DNA of 64,000 bases from NCBI GenBank assembly GCA_958477305.1, contig CAUEFI010000003.1:168181-232180 (forward strand). The letters are read 5' to 3'. The first letter of the stretch is position 1; every line of letters starts with the position of its first letter. Below are positions 14,806 through 23,135 of the stretch, one piece after another. Origin of the DNA: HGM12998 sp900756495. Its GTDB lineage: Bacteria; Bacillota; Clostridia; Oscillospirales; Oscillospiraceae. The translations under genes and the position numbers were made by a program. The notes under the pieces were generated by a model. It was not told the DNA's origin. It saw nothing but the letters and a program-made list of their open reading frames with translations, and searched no databases.

Positions 14806-17274
14806 CTAATCCAGGGGATTTACATCGGCAAAAATCGAAACGCCGCGGTTCTCCTTATCCTGCTGAGCACAGCGCACAAGGTGGGCCGCCAAGGCACGAA
14901 TCTCTTTTGTATTCCGGCAACTCAGAGTAAGCCGATACCGGTAACGGTTATTGACTTTTGCCACCGAGGTAGGAGCCGGTCCCAGAAGCTGGGGAGAGAG
15001 AGCCCGATAGGGCGCCCTGGAGAGCCAGTCCTCCAATGTCCGGCGCAGCCGCATACAAACCCGCAGTACGCCGCTCTCCTGAAGTCCTGAAGCGGTGAAG
15101 ACAAAGAGGTCCTGAAAGGGCGGGCAGCCCCGCAGCTCCCTCAATCGGATCTCCTCGCCGTAAAACCGATCATAGTCCTGCGAAGCGGCACAGGTAATCA
15201 CATCGTTCTCCGGTGTATAGGTCTGAATGATAGCCCGTCCCCCTTTTACGCCGCGGCCAGCCCGTCCGACCACCTGAGTCAGGAGAGAAAACGTCCGCTC
15301 TCCTGCCCGGTAGTCGTCCACATACAGGGACTGATCGGCTGCGACAACGCCAACCAGTGTGACGTTCTCAAAGTCCAATCCCTTGGCTACCATCTGCGTA
15401 CCCACTAAAATCGGAATCCTCTGTCTCTCAAAACGAGAGAGCAGTTTTTCATGGGAATGAACAGCAGAAACCGTATCTGTATCCATGCGGAGGACTTCAA
15501 CCTCTGGAAATATCTCCTTCAGCTCCTCCTCTACCCGCTGGGTCCCCACTCCTACAAAGTTCAGCGTTCCGCCGCAGGAGGGACATTGGCTGGGCAGAGG
15601 TTCTGAATGGCCGCAATAATGGCACATAAGCCTCCCGTTGGCCGAATGGTAAGTGAGGTAGACCGAGCATCGGGGACAGACAGGCACCTCGCCGCACTCC
15701 CCGCAGGTTACCATGCGGCTGTTTCCACGCCGGTTTAAAAACAGGATGGACTGCTCTCCCCGCGCCAAATTCGCCTCCAGCGCTTTGCGAAGCTGCCAGC
15801 TCAGGCACCCTCCGTTTCCACGCCGCAATTCCTGCCGCAGATCAGCGATTTCTACAGAGGGGAGCGCACGCTGGTTATAGCGTCTCCGCAGCGTAAACAA
15901 CCTGTACACTCCGCTTTGCGCCAAGTACATACTCTCTACGGACGGTGTGGCCGACCCCAGCAGCAGCATTGCCCCGCTGTGTGCACAGCGGTATTTTGCC
16001 ACATCTCTGGCATGATAGCGCGGGACATTCTCTGATTTATAGGTATATTCCTGCTCTTCATCCATGATCAAAAGCCCTAAATTCTGCAGCGGTGCAAACA
16101 CAGCCGATCGGGTACCTATCACGACCCTGGCTTTCCCCGAGCGGATTCGCTTCCACTCGTCATACCGCTCCCCTGCTCTCAGGCCGCTGTGAAGAACCGC
16201 GACCTCAGGCCCGAACTGGGCGCTAAACAGTCGGAGGAGCTGCGGCGTAAGAGAAATTTCCGGCACCAGTACCAAGGCGGTACGCCCCAGGCTCAGCACC
16301 TCTCGAATCAACTTGATATAGACCCGTGTCTTTCCGCTGCCCGTCACGCCATACAGAAGTGCTGCGGCGGGCTTTTGAGCCTTCAGCAGAGAAAGAAGCC
16401 CCTCAAATGCCGTCTGTTGCTCCTCGTTGAGCGTGAAAGGGACGGCGTCTTCAGCCTGTTCAACGGCCTCAACCCTCCGAAATACCTCACGCCGCTCCAG
16501 GATGACAAGGCCGCTTTTTGCCAGAGAGCGCAGGGTGGCGGCAGACGCGCCGGTAAAATAACAGATCTCCTTTGCCGATGCGCTTCCCACCGTGCACAGC
16601 AGTTCCACTACAGAGTATCGCAGCGGGGCAGACCGCCGCTTGGCGGTTACCTGGGCCAGAGCCTCCTCCGGGGGAACAGCCAGCGAGACGACCCGTTCCG
16701 TCTTGTCCCCAATCCCGCGCTGAACACTGGTCTCCAGGGTCAGCACGCCTCGCTCAGAGAGCAGCTTTAATGCGGGATTTGGGTCTTTCGTCTCAAAGGC
16801 GGCACGGATTCTTCCCTGTTCGGCACTGCCCCCGGAGGCATAAATCAAATCTAAGATCCGCCTGGCGTAATCAGACCTGCCGGCCCTCTCATAAGCAGAC
16901 TCCCTGTCTACTCCCTCGGTAATCTTCCAGCGATCCTGAAGCGCGTAATACAACCCTGCAGGAAGCATGGCTCTGGCTGCGTCGTAGACAGTACAGAAGT
17001 AGCGCTCGCGCATCCACAGCGCCAAACCGATGCCCGCTTCATCCAGCACAGGAGTCTCATCCAGCTGGGTCAGCACATACTTGAGCTTCACCCCTTGCGG
17101 CTCGGCCATCTCCAAGGCCAAAATCATGCCCTCTGTGCGGCGGTTACCCGCCCCAAAGGGGACAATGACCCGTATTCCAGGCCTCAGTGTTTCCTTCAAA
17201 TCATCGGGCACCAAATAGTCATAGGGCTTGTCAATGGCATAGGTCGCAGCGGACAAAGCCACCTTCGCAATCAT
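14806..17274 (-). CDS. priA: Primosomal protein N' (replication restart helicase)
   Basis: 822 residues. PriA reloads the replisome at stalled forks. The 3'-DNA-binding domain is N-terminal (AKVALSAATYAIDKPYDYLV). The helicase has Walker A GVTGSGKT (~315) and a Walker B reading DEEQ rather than the usual DEEH. An eight-cysteine zinc region follows (CGECGEVPVCPRC ... CHYCG ... CPSCGG, ~525-570), then helicase C motifs (VGTQMVAKGLDF, QVVGRAGRG). The ATG at 17274 is chosen because GGGAGG stands 7 nt before it; a TTG 15 nt further up is weaker. coaBC, which usually lies between rpoZ and priA, is absent. Confidence 0.95.
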   Translation of the reverse strand: MIAKVALSAATYAIDKPYDYLVPDDLKETLRPGIRVIVPFGAGNRRTEGMILALEMAEPQGVKLKYVLTQLDETPVLDEAGIGLALWMRERYFCTVYDAARAMLPAGLYYALQDRWKITEGVDRESAYERAGRSDYARRILDLIYASGGSAEQGRIRAAFETKDPNPALKLLSERGVLTLETSVQRGIGDKTERVVSLAVPPEEALAQVTAKRRSAPLRYSVVELLCTVGSASAKEICYFTGASAATLRSLAKSGLVILERREVFRRVEAVEQAEDAVPFTLNEEQQTAFEGLLSLLKAQKPAAALLYGVTGSGKTRVYIKLIREVLSLGRTALVLVPEISLTPQLLRLFSAQFGPEVAVLHSGLRAGERYDEWKRIRSGKARVVIGTRSAVFAPLQNLGLLIMDEEQEYTYKSENVPRYHARDVAKYRCAHSGAMLLLGSATPSVESMYLAQSGVYRLFTLRRRYNQRALPSVEIADLRQELRRGNGGCLSWQLRKALEANLARGEQSILFLNRRGNSRMVTCGECGEVPVCPRCSVYLTYHSANGRLMCHYCGHSEPLPSQCPSCGGTLNFVGVGTQRVEEELKEIFPEVEVLRMDTDTVSAVHSHEKLLSRFERQRIPILVGTQMVAKGLDFENVTLVGVVAADQSLYVDDYRAGERTFSLLTQVVGRAGRGVKGGRAIIQTYTPENDVITCAASQDYDRFYGEEIRLRELRGCPPFQDLFVFTASGLQESGVLRVCMRLRRTLEDWLSRAPYRALSPQLLGPAPTSVAKVNNRYRYRLTLSCRNTKEIRALAAHLVRCAQQDKENRGVSIFADVNPLD

Positions 17275-17297
17275 ACCCACACCTCCCAAACCCCGGA

Positions 17298-17340
17298 AGA
17301 GGCAAGCAGAAAAGGCTGTAAAGCCTTAACGCTTGCCTCT
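17298..17340 (-). other. Intercistronic hairpin between rpoZ and priA
   Basis: A perfect 10-bp outer stem (17298-17307 with 17331-17340, agaggcaagc/gcttgcctct) encloses an inner AAGGCT/AGCCTT stem. No U-tract follows on either strand that would make it a normal terminator. It may act as an attenuator or as an mRNA processing/stability element setting the rpoZ to priA ratio. Confidence 0.5.
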
Positions 17341-17350
17341 CTTTCCTCTC

Positions 17351-17548
17351 TCATTCAGATGCCTGAGGGGTTACCTTACCCTCGGCCACCTCACGGATGG
17401 CAATAGAAACCGGTTTATCATCCAAGGGAATACCGGCGTCTTCAGCCTCACTGGCAATCTGGCGTGCCCGCTGGGCAACCACATTTACCAGCATATACCG
17501 GCTGGGGATCTCTTTGAGCAAATCGCTCATGGGGGGATAAAGCATCAT
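17351..17548 (-). CDS. rpoZ: RNA polymerase omega subunit
   Basis: 65 residues, short but typical for Clostridia. The omega signature is visible: SRYMLVNVVAQRARQI (~17-32) followed by KPVSIAIREVAEGKV. Omega helps fold and assemble beta' and can mediate ppGpp effects. It lies directly after gmk, whose product makes GDP, the same order as in Bacillus. The start may be either of two adjacent ATGs (17548 or 17545). Confidence 0.93.
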   Translation of the reverse strand: MMLYPPMSDLLKEIPSRYMLVNVVAQRARQIASEAEDAGIPLDDKPVSIAIREVAEGKVTPQASE

Positions 17549-17613
17549 AAGTCATCAGACTCCCTTCCATGCAATTTCTTTCCTGAAAAGACGGCGGACC
17601 GCAGCTGCGCATC

Positions 17614-18222
17614 CTACACGCCATCCACAAGATGAATCCGGTTTTTGGTCCGGCAGCCTTCTGCCGTCAGGATTGCAATGATCTCTGCTGCGGCTTCCGA
17701 TACCTTGTCGTTTACCACCAAATAGTCGTAATTGGGTATCTCCTGATACTCCTCTCTGGCCTTCCAAAGGCGGCCGGCAATCGCCTCCTCACCGTCAGTA
17801 TTGCGGCCGTGCAGGCGCCGGGAGAGTTCCTCAAATGAGGGTGGAATAATAAAAATCAGTACCGCATCGGGACATCTGGCCCTTACCTTGGCCGCCCCCT
17901 GCACCTCAATATCCAATAGTACATCAATACCGGCATTCAGATGCTCCTCAATCACTTTCATGGAGGTCCCGTAATAATTATGGACATATTCGGCGTACTC
18001 TAAAAGTTCGTCGTTGGCAATCATGGCCTCAAATTCTTCACGTTCGACGAAGTTGTAGTTGACACCGTGAGCCTCTCCTACCCTCGGAGCCCGCGTTGTA
18101 AAGGAGACAGAAAAATGGATGTCGGGCCGTTCGCTCAGCAACTCTGAAATGACTGTGCTCTTTCCTACCCCGGAGGGACCGGACAGGACTATCAGCTGTC
18201 CCCTGGCTTTCTTCTTCCTCAT
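17614..18222 (-). CDS. gmk: Guanylate kinase
   Basis: 202 residues. Phosphorylates GMP to GDP. P-loop SGPSGVGKST (~14-23), GMP-binding SFTTRAPRVGE (~40) and GVNYNFVEREEF (~53), lid residues RLHGRNTDGEEAI (~135). ATG overlaps the end of remA by 4 nt. It is part of the conserved yicC-remA-gmk-rpoZ group. Confidence 0.97.
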   Translation of the reverse strand: MRKKKARGQLIVLSGPSGVGKSTVISELLSERPDIHFSVSFTTRAPRVGEAHGVNYNFVEREEFEAMIANDELLEYAEYVHNYYGTSMKVIEEHLNAGIDVLLDIEVQGAAKVRARCPDAVLIFIIPPSFEELSRRLHGRNTDGEEAIAGRLWKAREEYQEIPNYDYLVVNDKVSEAAAEIIAILTAEGCRTKNRIHLVDGV

Positions 18223-18485
18223 TCCACGTCCTCCTCCCCCGGTACTGGATCCCTGCCGCCAAGGCGGCCCGCCACAGTCTCAGGCTGAAGAGCTGAAAGC
18301 ACGATGTGGTCGCTGTCCATCACAAGCACCGCCCTGGTCCGCCGCCCATAAGTGGCGTCGATCAAGACGCCCCGATCCCGCGCCTCCTGAACCATACGCT
18401 TGATGGGAGCTGAGTCTGGACTGACAATGGAGATCAGCCGTCCAGCCGAGACCATATTGCCGAAGCCGATATTTATCAGTTTCAC
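18219..18485 (-). CDS. remA: RemA family DNA-binding regulator (DUF370)
   Basis: 88 residues beginning MKLINIGFGNMVSAGRLISI, the RemA signature. The basic patch region TYGRRTRAVLVMDSDHIVLS follows. In Bacillus RemA forms DNA-wrapping rings that activate matrix and osmoprotection operons. Its genome position between yicC and gmk is conserved. The start is GTG at 18485 with a GGGCGGGGGC-type RBS. The C-terminus (VAGRLGGRDPVPGEEDVE) is probably unstructured. Confidence 0.93.
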   Translation of the reverse strand: MKLINIGFGNMVSAGRLISIVSPDSAPIKRMVQEARDRGVLIDATYGRRTRAVLVMDSDHIVLSALQPETVAGRLGGRDPVPGEEDVE

Positions 18486-18502
18486 AGAAAACGCCCCCGC
18501 CC

Positions 18503-19381
18503 TTACTCGATGTTCTGGATCTGTTCCCGAATCTTCTCGATCTCGGCCTTAATATCCACCACATAACGGGCGGTCTCCACATCACTGCACTTGGAACCTA
18601 TCGTATTGGCCTCCCGGTTAAACTCCTGGATCAGAAAATCCAGCTTTCGCCCAACCGGACCGTCGCCAGAGAGCAGGGACCTGAGCTGGGACAGATGGCT
18701 GCGCAGGCGTACTGTCTCCTCATCCACCGCTACCTTGTCGGCAAATATGGCTGCCTCGGCAAGAATACGGCTCTCTTCAATCTGTGTCTTCTGAAGTACC
18801 TCTGCCATTCTGGCCTCCAGCCGGGCGCGGTAGTCGGCCACAATCCCAGGCGCACGCTCCTCAACCTTAGCCGTCAGGACCTCAATGGTGTCGGCACGGC
18901 CCAGAATATCCTGGCGCAGCTTGTCCCCCTCACGGCTCCTCATCGTATCATAATCCGCCAGAGCCAGCTCCAAGACGGTGCACAGATCGGCAGCCACAGC
19001 CTCCAGATCCTCCTGGGACTTCTCTACCAGAAAGACGTCCTGAAACCGCGAGAGCAGGGATACTGATATATCATCCTTCAGGCCGTAAGCATCCCTCAGC
19101 TCACAGAGCGCTGCGTAGTATCCATCGGCCGCCGGGCGATTGACGGATACGGACACGTCTCCTTTTTCCGAAGGTCCAATGGTAAAAAATACATCCACTT
19201 TCCCCCTGGAAATATGAGCCTGTACCCCTGCCTTAATTGCATCCTCCGCAAAAACATAAATCCGGGGCAGCTTTACCGTACAGTCCAAATAGCGGTTATT
19301 AACCGAACGGATCTCCACCGTGATGGACCTTCCACTGAGAACCTGTTCTCCCCTGCCATAGCCAGTCATGCTCTTGATCAA
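18503..19381 (-). CDS. YicC/YloC family endoribonuclease
   Basis: 292 residues. Starts MIKSMTGYGRGE, the diagnostic YicC N-terminus, and ends with the conserved DUF1732 region (FLIQEFNREANTIGSKC, then VDIKAEIEKIREQIQNIE). YicC/YloC proteins are hexameric RNases implicated in small-RNA and mRNA decay. The start is TTG at 19381, 8 nt after AAGGAGG. It is the first gene of the long operon running to thiN, and a near-consensus promoter lies at 19416-19444. Confidence 0.93.
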   Translation of the reverse strand: MIKSMTGYGRGEQVLSGRSITVEIRSVNNRYLDCTVKLPRIYVFAEDAIKAGVQAHISRGKVDVFFTIGPSEKGDVSVSVNRPAADGYYAALCELRDAYGLKDDISVSLLSRFQDVFLVEKSQEDLEAVAADLCTVLELALADYDTMRSREGDKLRQDILGRADTIEVLTAKVEERAPGIVADYRARLEARMAEVLQKTQIEESRILAEAAIFADKVAVDEETVRLRSHLSQLRSLLSGDGPVGRKLDFLIQEFNREANTIGSKCSDVETARYVVDIKAEIEKIREQIQNIE

Positions 19382-19415
19382 GGGCTGCGCCTCCTTTTTT
19401 ATGGCTTAACTAAGT

Positions 19416-19444
19416 ATTATACCAGATTAGGTGCCTTGGTGCAA
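19416..19444 (-). promoter_or_regulatory. Sigma-A promoter of the yicC-remA-gmk-rpoZ-priA operon
   Basis: On the minus strand TTGCAC (19444-19439), 17-nt spacer, TATAAT (19421-19416). It lies inside the last codons of the upstream membrane gene and 35 nt before the yicC start. Confidence 0.75.
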
Positions 19445-19960
19445 CACTTTGTCAATCCGTTTGATATAAAGCACAATCAACTTCGTAAAGCCGATATCAT
19501 AGATCAGAAACGCAACATTGCCCGCCAGCCAAACCATCCAAGTCTGATTCAGAGCCGCCGGAAGAAAGGGCAGGAAAATCGACCGCAGACCAAACCAGCA
19601 GAGAGCCAGAATCAGATTAAAGAAGACCAGCTTACACATCCATTCCAGGGGAATTTTTCTCAGTCTCTCACACAGGCACTTAATCATCGGATAAAGCCCA
19701 AAGAAGAGCAGATAAAGCAATACATTGCCTTTACTGGGCACAAGCAGAATGCCCAGCAGGCCGGTCACACCATAGCAGCAGAAGCCCGCCCCCAGCCCAA
19801 CTGAAATCACTGCTCCTGCAGGAACCAGCCCTGCGGCGGCCACCACCCCCATGCGCGCAGCCGGAGAGAAAGCTGACAGGTAGAGGACTACCAGAGACAG
19901 CGCTGCCAATAGAGCCGTCACCGCTACGCCCCGTACCCGAGTGTTACGGATTCCGCTCAT
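19427..19960 (-). CDS. Integral membrane protein of unknown function
   Basis: 177 residues with about five hydrophobic segments (near residues 11-30, 35-60, 65-90, 105-130 and 145-165). The cytosolic loop LCERLRKIPLEW and the basic end YIKRIDKVLHQGT suggest membrane topology resembling an ECF-type or DUF2232-like small transporter subunit, but I cannot name the family. The ATG at 19960 is one base after the J-domain stop and has GGAGGG upstream; a longer frame reaching 20041 is rejected because it overlaps that gene out of frame. The four-gene neighbourhood (RseC-like, DUF5685, J-domain, this) suggests joint function. Confidence 0.75.
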   Translation of the reverse strand: MSGIRNTRVRGVAVTALLAALSLVVLYLSAFSPAARMGVVAAAGLVPAGAVISVGLGAGFCCYGVTGLLGILLVPSKGNVLLYLLFFGLYPMIKCLCERLRKIPLEWMCKLVFFNLILALCWFGLRSIFLPFLPAALNQTWMVWLAGNVAFLIYDIGFTKLIVLYIKRIDKVLHQGT

Positions 19961-19961
19961 A

Positions 19962-20561
19962 TCAGTTGCACCCTCCGCACAGACAATTGGCGCATAGACA
20001 GGCGGAGCAGCAGTCCAGCGCTCCAAATCCGCCGTATTCATACGGCCGATAGGCCTGTCCTCCCGCCTGCATCATAGCCAGGGCCTGACGATACTCCGGA
20101 TTCCCAGGGGCCATATTGCAGGCCATCTGATAGTGCTGATGCGCCTCATCCAGCCATCCCTTGCGGTAGGCGATAGACCCGGTCAGAAAGTGCCACTCTG
20201 CATCCTGCGTGGGAGCTGTGCGCAGCAACTGTTCAGCCCGGCCCAGGTCGCCCAGATTGATAGCCTGCCGCACCTGGCTGTAGAGCGGACTCCCATACGA
20301 AGAAGACTGAGACTGATAAGCTCCCTGACTTTGGGTACGGTACCCGCCATAGGAAGAGGAGCTCCCGCCGCCGGCGCGCTGCTTGGTAATAGCATCGTAG
20401 GCCTCATTGATTTCCTTCATCTTCTCCTCGGCCAAATCGGCCAGAGGATTGTTCTGATAGTTGTCGGGGTGATACTTCCGTGCCAGCTCCCGGTAAGCTC
20501 TTTTAATTTCCTCATCGCTGGCCTCCGGCTTAACGCCGAGGACGCTGTATGGATCGCTCAT
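19962..20561 (-). CDS. J-domain co-chaperone with cysteine-rich C-terminus
   Basis: 199 residues. Residues 1-65 are a J domain (MSDPYSVLGVKPEASDEEIK, with the HPD tripeptide in KYHPDNY that activates DnaK). A Ser/Gly/Tyr-rich linker (~72-95) leads to a TPR-like helical segment (~100-165). The last 16 residues hold six cysteines (CCSACLCANCLCGGCN), which suggests metal or membrane binding. It lacks the DnaJ zinc-finger domain, so it is a specialised class III co-chaperone. It lies between the DUF5685 gene and a membrane protein gene. Confidence 0.85.
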   Translation of the reverse strand: MSDPYSVLGVKPEASDEEIKRAYRELARKYHPDNYQNNPLADLAEEKMKEINEAYDAITKQRAGGGSSSSYGGYRTQSQGAYQSQSSSYGSPLYSQVRQAINLGDLGRAEQLLRTAPTQDAEWHFLTGSIAYRKGWLDEAHQHYQMACNMAPGNPEYRQALAMMQAGGQAYRPYEYGGFGALDCCSACLCANCLCGGCN

Positions 20562-20581
20562 GCGCTTGTTCTCCTAATTTC

Positions 20582-21448
20582 TTACTTTATCTTGCCTGCA
20601 GCAGTTTTCCATCTGCCTGAAAATACAAGTTCTTCAACGGAAGGGAGGCCAAGATAGATGATATTCTCCACTACGCCGCGCCAAGCTCCGTGCTCCAAGA
20701 GCGCACAGGCTGAAGCTGCCAGATTGCGGGAATGGCGCAGTGTCAGCCGCAAATCCTCTCCATGGGATTCCGGGTGCTCTGGATAACGGGTAGCAACAGG
20801 GTTATATCCGCCGTCCCGCAGGTCCTCCTCCAGATCATCCCAGGCATCCAGCAGATAAATCCAGCGGCCTACGTGGTAGAGGAGTTCCCCCAAAGCCCGG
20901 TCGCGTCCGCTATCTCCAGACGGCGGGGCTGCGGCCCGGAGCAGCCGTGCGAAGGTATCTGCCGGACGGTCCAGAGAAGGACACCCTTCCCGCTCCAACT
21001 CCCGCAATTCACCCAGGCACTGCTTCACGGCCTGGTCAAACGCCGGCTGGAAAGCGGCGGCTCTCCGATAGGACGCTCTGAGAACCAGGGACAGAATTCT
21101 GGCCCCCTGCCGCTCCCAAAAGGAGGCGTCGGCCACCGTATCCTGCAGCTTCCACCAGCTCAGAATCGTACTCTTATCGGCCGCTGCAGCCAAGCCTGGA
21201 GAGGACGCGCAACACGATTTCTTTCTACACCAGAGCCGTGCGGGACAGCGCCGCTTTTCCAGAACCGGCCTGTCTGTCTCCGGCGTCAGCAGGAGGGCGA
21301 GGAAAACAAAATCATAGTTTAAGAGAAAACGGGCCGGAAAGCCATGCCGCTTGCCCATCTCATGACACAGCGCGCAGTAAGCGCCCTGATAGGCCTCCAG
21401 TTCCCACACTTTCAGTTCGTCGCGGCGGGGACGCACATAGCCGAACAT
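20582..21448 (-). CDS. DUF5685 family protein
   Basis: 288 residues, beginning MFGYVRPRRDELKVWE as in this family. N-terminal cysteines occur in pairs (GAYCALCHEMG ~27-30; RRCPARLWCRKKSCCAS ~67-82), followed by all-helical sequence with DAWDDLEEDLRDGGYNP near residue 200. That Asp-rich helix resembles a metal-dependent isoprenoid-synthase fold, but I would not assign an activity. The function is unknown. It is adjacent to the Cys-tailed J protein, a pairing I recall from other Clostridia. Confidence 0.75.
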   Translation of the reverse strand: MFGYVRPRRDELKVWELEAYQGAYCALCHEMGKRHGFPARFLLNYDFVFLALLLTPETDRPVLEKRRCPARLWCRKKSCCASSPGLAAAADKSTILSWWKLQDTVADASFWERQGARILSLVLRASYRRAAAFQPAFDQAVKQCLGELRELEREGCPSLDRPADTFARLLRAAAPPSGDSGRDRALGELLYHVGRWIYLLDAWDDLEEDLRDGGYNPVATRYPEHPESHGEDLRLTLRHSRNLAASACALLEHGAWRGVVENIIYLGLPSVEELVFSGRWKTAAGKIK

Positions 21449-21880
21449 CTACACCCCGGCTCCCTGAATGGCAGTAATGCGGAACGTAATCCCCCTGCTC
21501 TTCCGGTTATGCCGGTCCAGAGCAACCGCACACAAGAGCCCCAACAGAAAGCCAACGATACCGAATATAACAGCAATTCCATCCCCCAGTCCGCCGGCGC
21601 TGCCAGAAAAGTATCCGATAAAAAAGAGGAGGAACGGAACCAGATAAACGAAAGCTGCCGCCTTCAGCACCTGGTGGGACGAAGATTCCACCGTAACTGT
21701 ATCTCCAGCCATGGCCCGAACCGGATTTTCAGCCTTGACCACCACAGTGGGAAGCACTGCCAGCTCAGCGCAGCCGCCCCCACATTTGGAACAGTCGTGT
21801 CCGCAGGCCGACTGGCGCTGAACCGAAACCTCAGCCCGGCCGTCTTCCAGAATCCGTATCACTTTTGCCGTCTGTATCAT
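21449..21880 (-). CDS. RseC/MucC-like membrane protein
   Basis: 143 residues. An N-terminal small beta domain carries the cysteine cluster SACGHDCSKCGGGCAEL (~residues 24-40). Two membrane spans follow (AAAFVYLVPFLLFFIGYF ~72-92, GIAVIFGIVGFLLGLLCAVAL ~100-122) and a basic tail. RseC proteins are linked to sigma-E control and to Rnf/SoxR reducing systems in proteobacteria; in Clostridia they are often encoded near electron-transport genes. ATG 21880 has AAGGAG 6 nt upstream. It follows cdaR by 13 nt, so it is in the cdaA operon. Confidence 0.8.
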   Translation of the reverse strand: MIQTAKVIRILEDGRAEVSVQRQSACGHDCSKCGGGCAELAVLPTVVVKAENPVRAMAGDTVTVESSSHQVLKAAAFVYLVPFLLFFIGYFSGSAGGLGDGIAVIFGIVGFLLGLLCAVALDRHNRKSRGITFRITAIQGAGV

Positions 21881-21893
21881 AAGGAACTCCTTG

Positions 21894-23135
21894 TTATCTG
21901 GTGATGGTGACGGTAACATTATAGTCCGTCCCGACAACGCCCACATCACCCGTGCCATCCAGATATACCTTGACAGGAACGGTCTGTGTGCCGGTCGCTA
22001 TACTCTCCTCTCCCATCTCGGACAGATCCGCCACAATCCTGATCTGAGACGGGATTACCTGATCCACCGCATCCTGACTGCCTCGGATCATGACCAACCG
22101 GGATGTGGTCACCAATTCTGCATGATAGCCATCAGGCTCGATAACCTGGATATTATCCACCTCAATGGTCCGGGTAGCCAAACCGCTGATGCTGACGGTA
22201 ACCGTGGCTTCACTTACACCGCTGACGTTGGTCAGAGACTCATCCAGGGGAATCTTGAAGGTAATCTGATCCGTACCAAAGATTTTCTGAAGCTCAATCT
22301 GCCCCAGAGAGATTTCGGTCAGGCTTTCCAAATCGTCCTCACCGCCAGAGGCCATGATGCTCTCTGGGCTGATGGTAATTTCGGCGTCATCCTGCGTAGC
22401 CCCGCCGCCCGGGACGACTTCCACCGTCAGCTTCACTTCCTTGAGCTGTACCACAGGCAGCGTAACCATGACCGTCTGACTGCTCAGTTCCAGGCCCTCC
22501 GCAGAGACGGCCTCCTCATTGAAGCCCACCAGGGCAAAGGGAAGTTCACCAGTATAGGTCTCGGAAAGCTCTGTCTGAGACAGCACAACCTGGGCATAGT
22601 CAATCTGGTTGACCACATCCTCCTGACCGCTGACTGTAATGGTCGATGGACTGATAGACAGTTCGCCCTTCTGGAATCCTTCTGCCACGCTGCCGGTAAA
22701 GCTGCCCCGCACCTCAATTTCCCTGGTTACCCATTTTGAGATGGTATACTGAATGACACTGGGGCTGCGTGAGCGGATGGTAATCGGATCATTGGACACC
22801 GAACGAGGATAGGTAGGCGTATAATTGACTTCTGTCTGCACACCCGTATCCTTGTTGGACACGTTAATGGCGACAGAGACATTTTCGTTGTTGAGCTGCT
22901 GGAGGACACTTCGGGTAGCCTGGAGAGAGAGGGTAACCGTCTGATTTGCCCCCTCGGATATCGTCAGGCCCCGCTCCTCCAGAGTATCCAGGCCGGTAAA
23001 GACGACCGGCACATTATACAGTGTCTTGGTGTCTTCGGGGTTCAGGTCAGTCATGACGTACATCCATAGAATGACCGCCAGCAGCAGGGAGAGGACCATA
23101 TAGAGCCACTTGCTATCTCTGATTTTCTTCCCCAT
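21894..23135 (-). CDS. cdaR: CdaR (YbbR-domain regulator of CdaA)
   Basis: 413 residues. One N-terminal membrane span (WLYMVLSLLLAVILWMYVMTD, ~9-29), then an extracellular series of YbbR repeats (about 45-400) rich in beta strands. CdaR binds the diadenylate cyclase CdaA through the membrane and modulates c-di-AMP synthesis. The ATG at 23135 is inside the end of cdaA (23-nt overlap) behind GGGGGAG; a GTG/TTG extension to 23174 is rejected. glmM, normally the third gene, is not present here. Confidence 0.92.
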   Translation of the reverse strand: MGKKIRDSKWLYMVLSLLLAVILWMYVMTDLNPEDTKTLYNVPVVFTGLDTLEERGLTISEGANQTVTLSLQATRSVLQQLNNENVSVAINVSNKDTGVQTEVNYTPTYPRSVSNDPITIRSRSPSVIQYTISKWVTREIEVRGSFTGSVAEGFQKGELSISPSTITVSGQEDVVNQIDYAQVVLSQTELSETYTGELPFALVGFNEEAVSAEGLELSSQTVMVTLPVVQLKEVKLTVEVVPGGGATQDDAEITISPESIMASGGEDDLESLTEISLGQIELQKIFGTDQITFKIPLDESLTNVSGVSEATVTVSISGLATRTIEVDNIQVIEPDGYHAELVTTSRLVMIRGSQDAVDQVIPSQIRIVADLSEMGEESIATGTQTVPVKVYLDGTGDVGVVGTDYNVTVTITR

